Shown here: positions 9,501 to 18,035 of the stretch, one piece after another
How the letters are laid out: each line of letters opens with the position of its first letter
Numbering within the stretch: position 1 is the stretch's first letter
Assembly: GCF_013409935.1 (NCBI RefSeq)
Contig: NZ_JACCCO010000001.1
Span: forward strand, 2,480,001 to 2,544,000
DNA: 64,000 nucleotides
Source of the DNA: Streptosporangium sandarakinum
GTDB taxonomy: Bacteria > Actinomycetota > Actinomycetes > Streptosporangiales > Streptosporangiaceae
Reading direction: 5' to 3'
Translations under genes and position numbers: made by a program
The notes under the pieces: model-generated
Seen by the model: the letters and a program-made list of their open reading frames with translations, nothing else
Told to the model about the DNA's origin: nothing
The model's database searches: none

Positions 9501-9945
9501 CGTCGCGGGTGACGTGGGTCCGCCTGGCCGAGCGGGTGAAGATGGCCCGGTGCATCGGCGACTGGCGCACCCCGTGGCCGCTGAAGCGCAGCACGTTGCC
9601 GGTCGCCAGGTCCGAGCCGCTCTCCAGCAGGGCGCACGCCATCGTCTCGATCGCGGTCGGCGGGAGCAGGTCGTCGCTGTCGAGGAAGGCGAGGAACTCG
9701 CCGGAGGCGTGCCGGACACCGGTGTTGCGCGCCGCGCCCAGGCCGCCGTTCTCCTGCCGGACGAGCCGGAACCGCCCGTCGCGGGCGGCGAAGGCGGCGG
9801 CGATCTCCGCGCTGGAGTCGGGCGAGCCGTCGTCCACCATGACGACCTCGATGTCGCTCCAGGTCTGCGCGGCCACCGACGCCAGGCACGCCTCAAGGTA
9901 CGGTTCCACGTCGTAGATGGGCACGATGACGCTCACTAGGGCCAC
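6523..9945 (-). CDS. Bifunctional GT2 glycosyltransferase / CDP-glycerol glycerophosphotransferase
   Basis: A large protein of about 1140 residues. Residues 1-220 are a GT2 domain (SVIVPIYDVEPYLE, then LAFLDSDDLL as the metal-binding motif). Residues 400-780 are beta-rich spacer modules. From about residue 790 it is a TagF-type glycerophosphotransferase domain (VLFDSHGGRQFSDSPRAIYEEL, LHLPTWRDDKLY, LVTDYSAAMFDFAVTGRP). Such fusions are expected to prime and extend a polyol-phosphate polymer on a glycan or lipid acceptor. I chose GTG 9945 because GGAGG lies 7 bp upstream and the GT2 strand begins at once; an upstream extension to 10143 is Pro/Arg-rich and unconserved. It is divergent from the FAD enzyme across 389 bp. 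Confidence 0.87.
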   Translation of the reverse strand: MALVSVIVPIYDVEPYLEACLASVAAQTWSDIEVVMVDDGSPDSSAEIAAAFAARDGRFRLVRQENGGLGAARNTGVRHASGEFLAFLDSDDLLPPTAIETMACALLESGSDLATGNVLRFSGHGVRQSPMHRAIFTRSARRTHVTRDDILLKDRLVTNKLWRRAFWDRNDLRFPEGVLWEDIAVALPAHFLAEAVDVLSVPVYLWREREGESTSITQNRAHVKGVEDRFAAVRSVRDFLVRTGRARHLPAWDRMVLDSDLPNFLQVLDQADDDFRRRFSDLARAYLEEAGPKVLASVPAPRRVKWELVRQDRVDDLLRVLEWERTAKANTRVTGGGVRGYHLNCPVPLPGSVTRMRKELDLRQRVDELRRQDDRLVVDGRISPRHLRPRKRIQQHIAAWLVEEDTGRRVRLRVRRRRGPSLVDTGPRRRKDWCGFRLAIDTAELPAGSSWRVELRVLHRGLVRRATLGQPGPAARRPVLAEHDRGTAVWTEWTAADELRLRVDRPAARVTGHRVVDGRLWISGRCEDDLGAGPHLRLTRPQGGRDRRYPMIISDGGTFDAMIDLDGVLSERWPDLDPSSLEMSALNPGAEWRFDVVPQVGPARPLVVDDGVERGLHRRHGRDVVVSRSASGGLVLREQRPTFHVERVWWSERGHLELAGAPMRPIDGPAWLVVTSRGRFSERLFPIDGERVTVTPEASETLGGRLPLPSGAHGFTVRTAAGDMRVEFHQAEPLEHATGNRTFTFDTDLMAEAVLTVGGDLGAEGRPKQQRLLREEFYPARRAEPRRDAVLFDSHGGRQFSDSPRAIYEELRRRGADLEFLWSVRDGQVELPEGVTPVRRYGREHYEALARCRYVVTNVDLPGWFERRPDQVVLQTGRGTPLKRVGFDVERMPLARPDHHERLAWKVAQWSHLISPSPWCTPVLRRAFRFDGEILETGLPRNDVLRHGDAARIRARLGLPEGRRVVLHLPTWRDDKLYARGRYRLDLRLDLQRMYEELGGDHVLLIRRHPNVVDRVPRTGGDFVRDVSGYPDATELYLVADTLVTDYSAAMFDFAVTGRPMVFHVHDLEHYRDELRGFTFGFEADAPGPLARTTEEVTAAIRGAAEAEAKYAALYEEFRARFCPLDDGGAAARVVDRVFG

Positions 9946-10334
9946 GATCGGTCCTCCGGTAGTCGGAAATCGCCCGGCCCAGCATGGCCGCGTCCGCGGT
10001 CCGGCGGGCACCGGAATGCGGCCGCGATGGAACGAGCTGACCGAGTCTTGACCGTCCCTCGCGTCTCCGTGCGGCCGCGCGCGGGGTCCGGCGGGGCCGC
10101 CGGGCGGGCGGGTGGCCGCGGGCGTCTCCCAAAGGGAAGGCACCGCTTCCCCACCGACGGGTCAAGGCTGGGAATGCACACTCCCTAGCAAGTCGCGATG
10201 ACCCTCCGCAATCGCCCCCCGGTCCGACACGATCGATTCGCCGGGCCGCCGGTCGCCGGAAACGGCCGGGATCGACCGGGAACGGGGAACCGGAAACGGC
10301 CGGGAACGGGGAAATCGTCCGCGGGGGGAAGCGC
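9946..10334. other. Divergent intergenic region, no gene seen
   Basis: These 389 bp separate the divergent GT2-TagF and FAD oxidoreductase genes and should hold promoters for both. I see TTGACC-like hexamers, one within tcttgaccgtccc at 10046-10058 that recurs at 6404-6416. A repeated block, ccggaaacggccggga, occurs twice between about 10257 and 10305. No conserved short gene is evident. Confidence 0.6.
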
Positions 10335-11828
10335 ATGGAGTCGACAGTCATCGTGGGGGCGGGGCCCGCCGGGCTCACCGCCGCCTACGAGCTGACCCGG
10401 CGGGGCCTGCCGTGTGAGGTCTTCGAGGCCGACCACGTGGTCGGCGGGATCAGCCGGACCGTGGAGCGCGACGGCTGGCGCTTCGACATCGGCGGCCACC
10501 GCTTCTTCACGAAGGTGGCGCGGGTGGAGGAGTTCTGGAACGAGATCCTCGGCGAGGAGGACTTCCTGCTCCGGCCGAGGATGAGCCGCATCCACTACGG
10601 CGGCCGTTTCTTCGACTACCCGCTCCGGGCGTCCAACGCGCTGCGCAACCTCGGCCCGCTGGAGTCGGCGCGCTGCGTGGCGTCCTACGCCGGGGCCCGG
10701 CTGCGCCCGCCCGCCGACCAGTCGACGTTCGAGGGCTGGGTCACCGCCAGGTTCGGCCGCCGGCTGTACGAGATCTTCTTCCGCACCTACACCGAGAAGG
10801 TGTGGGGCGTCCCGGCGGCGAGCATCCAGGCCGACTGGGCGGCGCAGCGGATCAGGAACCTCTCGCTGGGCCGGGCCGTGCTCGCCGCGCTGCGGCCGGG
10901 CCGGGGCGGCACCGAGGTCACCAGCCTGATCGAGGAGTTCCGCTACCCCCGGCTGGGGCCAGGCATGATGTGGGAGGCCTGCGCCGAGCGGGTCCGCGAG
11001 CGGGGCTGCCCGGTGCGTCTCGGCGTCCGGGTCGGGCGGGTGCGCCGCGGCTCCGGCGGCCTGGTGGTCACCGTCCTGGACGGCGGCGTCAGCCGGGAGG
11101 TCCGCTGCGACGCGCTGATCTCCTCCATGCCGCTCGGCGACCTCGTCCGGGCGTTCGGCCCGGACGTGCCGGACGTCGTGGCCGAGGCCGCGGCGGGCCT
11201 GCGGCACCGCGACTTCCTGACGGTCGCGCTGGTGGTGCCCGAGCGGTTCTCCTTCCCGGACAACTGGATCTACATCCACTCCCCCGAGGTACGGCTGGGC
11301 CGCGTGCAGAACTACGGCTCCTGGTCGCCCTACCTGGTGCGGGAGGGCCTGACGTGCCTGGGCCTGGAGTACTTCGTCAACGAGGGCGACGACCTGTGGG
11401 ACGCCCCCGACGACGACCTCGTGGCCTTCGGCACCGGGGAGCTGGAACGCCTGGGCCTGGTCACGCCCGGCGCGGTCCGGCAGGGCTACGTGGTGCGGAT
11501 GCCGAAGGCGTACCCGGTCTACGACGCCGGCTACGCGGGCCACGTCGAGACGATCAGGAAGTATCTCGACGTGGAGTGGCCGGAGGTCCACCCGGTGGGC
11601 CGCAACGGCATGCACCGCTACAACAACCAGGACCACTCGATGCTCACCGCGATGCTGGCCGTGGAGAACGTCGCCGACGGTGCCCGGCACGACGTGTGGG
11701 AGGTCAACGTCGACGCCGACTACCACGAGGAGCGCTCCGGCCCCGGCTCCTCCGGCGGCGGCGCCGCCCCTGCGGGCACCGGCCGTGCCGCCCCCGTCCT
11801 GGTGGAGACGGCCGCCCCGCATCCGTGA
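10335..11828 (+). CDS. FAD-dependent oxidoreductase, UDP-galactopyranose mutase / amine-oxidase superfamily
   Basis: A 497-residue flavoprotein. The N-terminal dinucleotide-binding fold has [16 protein letters not shown] (about residues 5-20) and an acidic strand end FEADHVVGG. It then has the IGGHRFFTK and [14 protein letters not shown] segments seen in UGM-like and protoporphyrinogen-oxidase-like proteins. Adjacent to polymer-building glycosyltransferases, a sugar-ring isomerase or sugar-modifying redox role is plausible, but the substrate is not decided by sequence. ATG 10335 has a purine-rich ribosome site (ggggggaag). The last 35 or so residues are Gly/Ala/Pro-rich and poorly constrained. 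Confidence 0.75.
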   Translation: MESTVIVGAGPAGLTAAYELTRRGLPCEVFEADHVVGGISRTVERDGWRFDIGGHRFFTKVARVEEFWNEILGEEDFLLRPRMSRIHYGGRFFDYPLRASNALRNLGPLESARCVASYAGARLRPPADQSTFEGWVTARFGRRLYEIFFRTYTEKVWGVPAASIQADWAAQRIRNLSLGRAVLAALRPGRGGTEVTSLIEEFRYPRLGPGMMWEACAERVRERGCPVRLGVRVGRVRRGSGGLVVTVLDGGVSREVRCDALISSMPLGDLVRAFGPDVPDVVAEAAAGLRHRDFLTVALVVPERFSFPDNWIYIHSPEVRLGRVQNYGSWSPYLVREGLTCLGLEYFVNEGDDLWDAPDDDLVAFGTGELERLGLVTPGAVRQGYVVRMPKAYPVYDAGYAGHVETIRKYLDVEWPEVHPVGRNGMHRYNNQDHSMLTAMLAVENVADGARHDVWEVNVDADYHEERSGPGSSGGGAAPAGTGRAAPVLVETAAPHP

Positions 11829-12009
11829 TCCGCCCCGCGTCCCCGGCTCCTCCCGTGGCTTCCGCCGCGTCCCGGGCCCTTCGGCCCGTCCCGGGCTTTC
11901 CGCCCCGTCTCCGGCCCGGCCCTTCCGCCGGGCGGGCGGCGGGCCCCGCGCGGCGGGACGCCCGCCGGACCCCTGCAAACCCCCTTACATCCGACCGGAG
12001 TTCGCATCC

Positions 12010-14925
12010 ATGACACAGCGTTCCACGGTTCCGGACGTCAGCGTGGTCGTCATCACCTACGACGACGCGCCCCGGCTGCCGCGAGCCGTACGATCCGTCC
12101 TCAGCCAGACCCTCAAGAACCTCGAAGTGATCATCGTGGACGACTGCTCCGGCGATGACACCCCGGCGGTGGTCGCGGCGCTCGCCCGGGAGGACCCGAG
12201 GGTCCGTTGCATCCGGCTGCCGGCCAACAGCGGCGGCTGCGGCGCCCCCCGCAACGCGGGCATGGACGCCGCGGCGGCGCCGTACGTGATGTTCCTCGAC
12301 AGCGACGACGAGCTGCCCCGCCACGCCTGCAAGAGCCTGCTGCTGGAGGCCGAGGCGACCGGCGCCGACTTCGTCATGGGCACCGTGGAGCGCGTCGACG
12401 AGGGGACCGGGAACACCACCCTCTGGTACCCCCGGCTCTTCGCCGAGCGCCGGGTCGTGCACGGCGTCCGCGCCGAGCCCGAGCTGCTGTTCAACTGCCT
12501 GGCCACCAACAAGCTGTACCGGCGGGCCTTCCTGGAGGCGACCGGCATCCGCTTCCCCACCGGCATCCACCACGAGGACATCGTCTGGTCCACGGAGCTG
12601 TTCTGCCACAGCAAGCTGTTCGCCGTCGTCCCCTGGCCGGTCTACCGGTGGCTGCTCGCCGCCGCCCCGGCGACGACGTCGATCTCCTCCCGGCGGCACG
12701 AGCTGGAGAACGTGCGGCAGCGGATCGCGGCGGCCGAGCTCACCGACCGGGTGCTGGCCGCCACCGGCTCCCTCGACCTGAAGGAGGACAAGGACTTCCG
12801 CTTCCTCTCCCACGACCTGCGTCTCTACCTCGGTGACCTGCCCCGGCGCGACCCGGGGTGGATCGCCGCGTTCGCCGACATCGTCGTCCCGTACGTGGAC
12901 ACGCTGGAGCCGGCGGCCGTCCGGCGGTCGAGCCGGGCCGAGCGGGTGTGCGTGCAACTGCTGCGCGAGGGCCGCCACGAGGAGGCCGCCGTCGCCGCCG
13001 TCGAGCTGGGCGGCAGGTGGGTCCCGCCCCGGGCCGTCACCGGGCACGGCGCCCGCGTCTTCTGGGGGGAGACGGTCCCCGCGACCGAGCGGGGCCGCGA
13101 GGAGCTGGACGTCACCGAGTCGCACCTGGGCGAGCAGCCGCTGGCCTCCGCGCTGCTCCGGCACGAGCTCGCCGACCTGGAGGCGTCCGGCGACCGGATA
13201 CGGCTCCGCCTGCGGACCTACGACCCCGGCCGGGTGCTCGACGGCCGCGCGCCGACCGCCCGGCTGCGGATCGGCGGCCGGAAACGGACGATCGCCGCGC
13301 TACCGGCCGAACCCGTGCCGGCCGTGCCGCGCGGCGGGCCCGCGTCCGGACCGGCCGCACCGTACGGCGGGCCCGCGTCCGAACCGGCCGCGCCGCACGG
13401 TGAGCCCGCGCCCGCCGGATCCGCGCCGGACGGATCCGCGCCGGACGGGACACGGGAGTGGGAGGTGACGCTCGACCTGTCCGCGCTGGACTGGCCGGAG
13501 GACGCGGTGAAACCCCAGTCGGTCGAGCTGTCGCTCGCCGAGGGCGGGCGTTCCTGCTCCCGGCCCGTGCTGGCCTTCCCCGACCTGTCGTTCACCTCCA
13601 CCGGCACCCTGTCCGCCGGCCGTCTGGTGCTGGAGGCGTCGGCCGACGTCCCGTTCCGCCTGACCGCGCGCCGGATCGGCCCGGCCCCCCGGCGGGGGCG
13701 GCTCGCGCGGGCGGCCGAGCTGTGGCGGGACCTCCCGCTGCGCCTGGCCACCCCGCGCAACCTGGGCCGCTTCTACCGGCTGGCCGCCGCGCTGACGCCG
13801 GTGGACCGGCGGCTGGCGGTGTTCGAGTCGGCCGAGGGCGGCGCCTACACCGGCAATCCCCGCTACGTCTACGAGGAGCTGCGGCGGCGCGACGCCCCGA
13901 TCAGGGTCGTCTGGTCGCACACCGGCGACACCGCGCACTTCCCCCGCGACGCCGTACTGGTCAGGCGCAACACCTTCCGCCACGCGTGGTTCCTGGCCCG
14001 CGCCCGCTACTGGGTGGACAGCCACAACCTCCCGTACTGCTACCGCAAGCGCCGGGCCACCCGGTACCTGCAGACCTGGCACGGCCAGGTGTTCAAGAAG
14101 ATGGGCCTGAACGATCCCCGGCTGCGCGCCCAGCCGGCCATGGCCAGGAGGTACGCCGAGGCGGTGGCGCGCTGGGACGTCCTGCTCACCCCCGGCCCGG
14201 ACTTCCGCCGCGACTTCGGCGACGCCAGCGGGTTCACCGGTGAGGCGCTGCACGCCGGGTATCCCCGCACCGACGTGCTCGTCCGGCACGACGAGCCCGA
14301 GCAGCGCGAGCGGGCGCGGCGGACGCGGGAGTTCTTCGAGGTCCCCGAGGGCAGGCGGGTGATCCTCTACGCGCCCACCTACCGCGACGAACGGCGCTTC
14401 AGCGGGGAGTCGATCCGGCTGGACCCGCAGGTCCTGGCCGCCGAGCTGGGCCGCGACTGGGTGATCCTGGTGCGCGCCCACCCCTTCGACCGCTTCACCG
14501 TGCCGGACCCGCTCGGCCACCTCGTCCGGGACGCCTCGTCCTACCCCGAGGTCAACGACCTGATGCTGGCCTCCGACGTCCTGGTGACCGACTACTCCTC
14601 GATCATGTTCGACTACGCCTGCCTGGGGCGGCCCATCCTCTACTACGCCGACGACTACGAGCACTACGCCACGGACCGGCGGGGCGTCTGCTTCGACCTG
14701 GAGCGGCTCGCCCCGGGACCGCTGCTGCGCAACCCCGGCGAGCTCGTCGCCGCGCTGAACCGGCTCGACACGGTCACCGAGCGGTACGGCGAGCGCTACG
14801 CGGACTTCCGCGCCCGCTGGTGCGCCCTGGACGACGGGCGGGCCGCCCGCGCGGTCGTGGACGCGTTCTTCCCCGAAGCCCCCCGATCCCCCGAAGTCCC
14901 CCGACTCCCGGAGGCCGCCCGATGA
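12010..14925 (+). CDS. Bifunctional GT2 glycosyltransferase / CDP-glycerol glycerophosphotransferase
   Basis: A 971-residue paralogue of the protein at 6523-9945 and of the truncated first gene. The GT2 domain covers residues 1-220 (SVVVITYDDAPRLPRAVRS, FLDSDDEL near residue 95). A beta-rich spacer follows, then the glycerophosphotransferase domain from about residue 602 (GAYTGNPRYVYEEL, QTWHGQVFKK, YAPTYRDERRF, LVTDYSSIMFDYACLGRP). ATG 12010 is preceded by CCGGAG at good spacing and begins directly before the GT2 fold. An 11-residue repeat (GGPAS.PAAP) is inserted at about residues 442-480, and the C-terminus is a short Pro-rich repeat (PEAPRSPEVPRLPEAAR). Its stop overlaps an upstream start option of the next GT4 gene. 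Likely role: polyol-phosphate polymer initiation or extension. Confidence 0.88.
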   Translation: MTQRSTVPDVSVVVITYDDAPRLPRAVRSVLSQTLKNLEVIIVDDCSGDDTPAVVAALAREDPRVRCIRLPANSGGCGAPRNAGMDAAAAPYVMFLDSDDELPRHACKSLLLEAEATGADFVMGTVERVDEGTGNTTLWYPRLFAERRVVHGVRAEPELLFNCLATNKLYRRAFLEATGIRFPTGIHHEDIVWSTELFCHSKLFAVVPWPVYRWLLAAAPATTSISSRRHELENVRQRIAAAELTDRVLAATGSLDLKEDKDFRFLSHDLRLYLGDLPRRDPGWIAAFADIVVPYVDTLEPAAVRRSSRAERVCVQLLREGRHEEAAVAAVELGGRWVPPRAVTGHGARVFWGETVPATERGREELDVTESHLGEQPLASALLRHELADLEASGDRIRLRLRTYDPGRVLDGRAPTARLRIGGRKRTIAALPAEPVPAVPRGGPASGPAAPYGGPASEPAAPHGEPAPAGSAPDGSAPDGTREWEVTLDLSALDWPEDAVKPQSVELSLAEGGRSCSRPVLAFPDLSFTSTGTLSAGRLVLEASADVPFRLTARRIGPAPRRGRLARAAELWRDLPLRLATPRNLGRFYRLAAALTPVDRRLAVFESAEGGAYTGNPRYVYEELRRRDAPIRVVWSHTGDTAHFPRDAVLVRRNTFRHAWFLARARYWVDSHNLPYCYRKRRATRYLQTWHGQVFKKMGLNDPRLRAQPAMARRYAEAVARWDVLLTPGPDFRRDFGDASGFTGEALHAGYPRTDVLVRHDEPEQRERARRTREFFEVPEGRRVILYAPTYRDERRFSGESIRLDPQVLAAELGRDWVILVRAHPFDRFTVPDPLGHLVRDASSYPEVNDLMLASDVLVTDYSSIMFDYACLGRPILYYADDYEHYATDRRGVCFDLERLAPGPLLRNPGELVAALNRLDTVTERYGERYADFRARWCALDDGRAARAVVDAFFPEAPRSPEVPRLPEAAR
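13333..13455 (+). repeat. 33-bp in-frame tandem repeat in the GT2-TagF gene
   Basis: Copies at 13333-13365 and 13366-13398 (ggcgggcccgcgtccg start) and a degenerate third from 13399 are followed by two 15-bp ggatccgcgccggac units. They encode Gly/Pro/Ala-rich repeats in the linker between conserved strands. Confidence 0.85.
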
Positions 14926-14990
14926 ACCGTGCCTCCTCCGCAGACCGCTCGATGGACCGCACGCCTCCCGGAGGCCACCCGATGAGCACC
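14905..14990 (+). repeat. 60-bp duplication of a ribosome-binding site and start codon
   Basis: The block tcccggaggccgcccgatga (start codon at 14922) recurs 60 bp later as tcccggaggccacccgatga (start codon at 14982). Both provide GGAGG at proper spacing from an in-frame ATG of the same GT4 gene. Confidence 0.85.
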
Positions 14991-16124
14991 GCACGACCGC
15001 GCCGCGTCTTCTTCGTCAGCACCGACGGGGACTCCATGGGCGGCTCCCAGCGGGTCCTGCACACCCTGGCGCAGGGGCTCGCCGAGCGCGGGCACGAGGT
15101 GACGCTGGTCAGCATCAACCCCTCCCGGCAGCCGCAGTCCTACGTCGCCGACCCCGCCTACCGGCACGTCACGCTGTACGGCACGCCCGCCCCGGAGGCG
15201 CCCGCCCGCCGGCTGCCGTTCCCACGGCGCGCGGGCAGGCCCCGGCGGTCCCCGGACGAGGTGACCGCCGCCAAGCGGAGGCTGGCCGGGCTGGCCGAGG
15301 AGGTCACCGGCGGCTACATGGTCGTCGCCTCGCCGTGGGCCGCCCACTGGATCTCCGACGTGCCCATGCCGCATCTCGCCATGATCGGCCAGTACCACCA
15401 GACCTACGAGGACGCGGCCGGCACCCCGCACCTGCGGCTGATCAGGAAGCACTACGCCCACTACGACAAGGCCCTCTTCCTGTGCGAGGAGTACGCCGCG
15501 GCCTTCACCCGCCACCGGCTCGCCAACTGCGGGGTCATGCCCAACCCGGTCGGCGTCTTCCCGGACGAGCCGGCCCCGCTCCGCGCCCCGCGGATCGTCT
15601 CGGCGGGGCGGCTGGTCAGGCCCAAGCGGATCGACCTGCTGATCGACGCCTTCGCCGCCGCGGCCCCGTCCGCCGCCGAGCCGTGGGAGCTGCGGATCGT
15701 CGGCGACGGCCCGGTGCGGGCCGCCCTGGAGGAGCAGGCCCGCGCCACGGGACTCGGCGACCGGATCGTCTTCCGCGGCCAGGTGGCGGACGTCGAGGCC
15801 GAGTATCTCGGCGCCTCCGTCGTCACGCTGACCAGCGACGCCGAGAGCTGGGGGCTGGTGCTGGCGGAGGGCGCCGCCTGCGGCCTGCCCGCCGTGGCCT
15901 GCGACATCTCGGCCGGGGTGCGCGCGCTCGTGGCCGACGGGGACAACGGCCTCCTGGTCGGGCCGGGCGACGCGCGGGGGTTCGCCGCCGCGCTGGAACG
16001 CCTGATGTCGGACGGGGAGCTGCGCCGGAAGATGGGGGCCCGGGGCCGGGAGCGGATGCGGGGGTATCTCCTGCCGCGCGTCCTGGACCGGTGGGAGGCG
16101 TTGTTCGACGAGATCGACCGCTGA
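14982..16124 (+). CDS. GT4 family glycosyltransferase
   Basis: A 380-residue retaining GT-B glycosyltransferase, homologous to the one at 2211-3431. Shared features are MGGSQRVLHTLAQGLAERGHEV near the N-terminus, ISAGRLVRPKRID-like entry to the second domain, and the GT4 signature SDAESWGLVLAEGAACGLP with its E-x7-E pair. Two starts with near-identical GGAGG sites exist, 14922 (ATGA overlap with the upstream stop) and 14982. I chose 14982 because the conserved fold begins eight residues after it and the extra 20 residues look like duplicated leader. Probably adds sugars to the polymer made by the preceding GT2-TagF protein. Confidence 0.86.
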   Translation: MSTARPRRVFFVSTDGDSMGGSQRVLHTLAQGLAERGHEVTLVSINPSRQPQSYVADPAYRHVTLYGTPAPEAPARRLPFPRRAGRPRRSPDEVTAAKRRLAGLAEEVTGGYMVVASPWAAHWISDVPMPHLAMIGQYHQTYEDAAGTPHLRLIRKHYAHYDKALFLCEEYAAAFTRHRLANCGVMPNPVGVFPDEPAPLRAPRIVSAGRLVRPKRIDLLIDAFAAAAPSAAEPWELRIVGDGPVRAALEEQARATGLGDRIVFRGQVADVEAEYLGASVVTLTSDAESWGLVLAEGAACGLPAVACDISAGVRALVADGDNGLLVGPGDARGFAAALERLMSDGELRRKMGARGRERMRGYLLPRVLDRWEALFDEIDR

Positions 16125-16191
16125 GGGGGCCGGGGGCCGTGCCGTACACCGGAGGGATCGGGGCGCGGGCCGCCCGCGGGGTCAGCGAAGG

Positions 16192-17736
16192 TCAGCGGGG
16201 TGACAGCAGGGCCCGCGTCTCCCGCAGGAACGTGGGGACCAGCAGCACCCCGATGATGATCGGCGTCACCATGAACCGGAAGTCCTGGGCGGTGTTGGTG
16301 AGGAGCACGCCGAGCTGCTGGGCGCAGACCACGGCGGCCACCGCGGCCACCGCCCGGCTTCCGGTGCGCCGCCGGGCCAGCGCGGCCGTCGCGTAGCAGA
16401 GGTAGCACCAGAGGGCTCCCCGCCACAGCAGCCATTCGAGGCGGTGGGCCCCGGCCGCGTCCAGGGCGGACAGCGCGGCGGCCCGCAGCCCCTCGGAGAG
16501 CGGCCGGCCGCGCATGACCGCGGCGACCGGGGTGCCCTCCCAGCCGGGCGGGAGCACCGGGTCGCGCAACGAGAACCGGTAGAGCTCCCCGCCGGGCTCG
16601 CCGGCGGTCGAGCCGACCTGCCAGGCGAGCGCGGCGCGGCAGAGCCGGGCGTCCAGGATCACGCCCGGCGCGCGGACCAGCAGGCCCCGCCAGAGGTCCA
16701 TGACCTCCGAGACGCGCCGCTCGGCCTCCCGGCCGTCGAAGTCCGGGTCGAAGTAGACGCGGGACACGGTGTGGCAGGTCGCCCCGCGCAACCAGGTGTC
16801 GATCGGGGCGATCCCGGCCAGCAGCTCCCGCTGCCCGCGGTCGAACAGTCCGGGGCGCTCGGCGTAGGCCACGGCGAGGTCGCCGAAGACCGTCTGGTAG
16901 GCGAAGACGCGCGGCGGCGGGGCGACGCCGAGGGCCGGGTAGCCGGTGCTCATCAGCAGCGGCGGCACCGCCACCGCGACGGCCGCGACCGCCGCGGTCC
17001 ACCGGCGCGCGGCCGGCAGCAGCGGGACCAGCAGGACCGCGGCGATCAGTGCCACGACGAAGCCGTTGTTGCGGAACAGGCCCGCCCCGAGGAGCTCGGC
17101 GCCCAGTGCGGCCAGGCGGGGGTCCCAGCCCCGGCCGCGCGGGCGCGGGCGGGCGGGGGCCGGGACGCCGTCCGGGGCCGTGGCTCCCGACGGGGTTCCG
17201 TCCCCGTGCCGGGTCCCGGCGCGCGGCCGGGCCGCGATCCCGGCGGCCGTCCCGGCGGCGAACAGGACGCAGATCGTGAACGGCACGTCCTTCCACATGG
17301 TCACGGTGAAGGCGCCGAGCGGCGGGAGCAGCGCCGCGCAGCCCACCGCCGCGACCAGCCACCGCCGGCGCGGGCCGTACGGCCCGAGGGCGCCGGCGAG
17401 GTGGGCCAGCGCGGCGGACATGGCCGTCGTCTGCAGGAGGGTCACCGGGGACAGGTCGCCGGTGACCCGCAGGGACAGCCGGAGCAGGGCGTCGTAGGCG
17501 ACCGAGTGGGTGGCGGTCCAGGGCCCGGTGGTGACGTGCCGGACGTAGGAGACGGTGTCGGGGCTCATCAGCCCGGGGTGGAGGGCGAGCCACCAGCCGA
17601 GCAGCACGAGCTGGCCGGTCGCGTAGCAGGCGAGCGGGAACCATCGGTCCCGGGCCGGCGTGCCGCCCCCGCCGTCCCCGCCGCCGTCCGGCCCGCTCTC
17701 CCCGGCCGGACGCGGCCCCGCCGTAGTGATCGTCAT
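16192..17736 (-). CDS. Polytopic membrane protein, possible GT-C-type glycosyltransferase
   Basis: A 514-residue protein with a Gly/Pro-rich cytosolic N-terminus (about 30 residues) and roughly ten hydrophobic segments. After the first segment there is an acidic external loop, HPGLMSPDTVSYVRHVTTGPW, followed by HS. This resembles the early Asp-containing loop of GT-C and mannosyltransferase-like proteins that use polyprenyl-phosphate sugars. Next to glycopolymer genes a membrane glycosyltransferase role is reasonable, but I do not recognise a specific family. ATG 17736 has GGGAAG upstream. It is convergent with the GT4 gene (67 bp apart). Confidence 0.6.
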   Translation of the reverse strand: MTITTAGPRPAGESGPDGGGDGGGGTPARDRWFPLACYATGQLVLLGWWLALHPGLMSPDTVSYVRHVTTGPWTATHSVAYDALLRLSLRVTGDLSPVTLLQTTAMSAALAHLAGALGPYGPRRRWLVAAVGCAALLPPLGAFTVTMWKDVPFTICVLFAAGTAAGIAARPRAGTRHGDGTPSGATAPDGVPAPARPRPRGRGWDPRLAALGAELLGAGLFRNNGFVVALIAAVLLVPLLPAARRWTAAVAAVAVAVPPLLMSTGYPALGVAPPPRVFAYQTVFGDLAVAYAERPGLFDRGQRELLAGIAPIDTWLRGATCHTVSRVYFDPDFDGREAERRVSEVMDLWRGLLVRAPGVILDARLCRAALAWQVGSTAGEPGGELYRFSLRDPVLPPGWEGTPVAAVMRGRPLSEGLRAAALSALDAAGAHRLEWLLWRGALWCYLCYATAALARRRTGSRAVAAVAAVVCAQQLGVLLTNTAQDFRFMVTPIIIGVLLVPTFLRETRALLSPR

Positions 17737-18035
17737 CGTCTTCCCAGCGCCTCGGGGCGGGGGGTCGTGCCCATCATCGGGTACGCCGGGGGTCCGTTCG
17801 GGCCGTTATACCCGGCCGTGACCGCATGAGTTGTCAAGTTTGCCGTTGGACGGGGACGGGCTCATCCGCCTGTTGTCTCCCGGCGCACCTGACCATCAAA
17901 CCACCACAAAACACTTATTCAGTGACATAAAACCGGGCTTTTCACAGGACATCGTGACGCATAGGCCCCAGAAGCCATCGGGAGCCTCGATAAGATTCCC
18001 ATTCAACCGACGTCAATTTGACCCGGAGCCCCCTC
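17737..18035. other. Divergent intergenic region with AT-rich core
   Basis: It lies between the divergent membrane protein and deacetylase genes. The core (about 17880-18020) is markedly AT-rich for this genome and should hold the deacetylase promoter, for example TAAGAT within cgataagattccc. On the minus strand a perfect TTGACA (17832-17837) and TATAAC (17805-17810) occur, but the spacing of 21 bp is long for a standard promoter. Confidence 0.45.

Noticed and set aside
6736-9939. A 1067-codon open frame on the plus strand antisense to the GT2-TagF gene
   Set aside because: It follows from high-GC third positions in the real minus-strand gene. The product is Pro/Gly/Arg/His-rich with no recognisable motif.
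9946-10143. N-terminal extension of the GT2-TagF protein up to 10143
   Set aside because: The extra 66 residues are Pro/Arg/Gly-rich, while GTG 9945 has GGAGG at good spacing directly before the GT2 fold.
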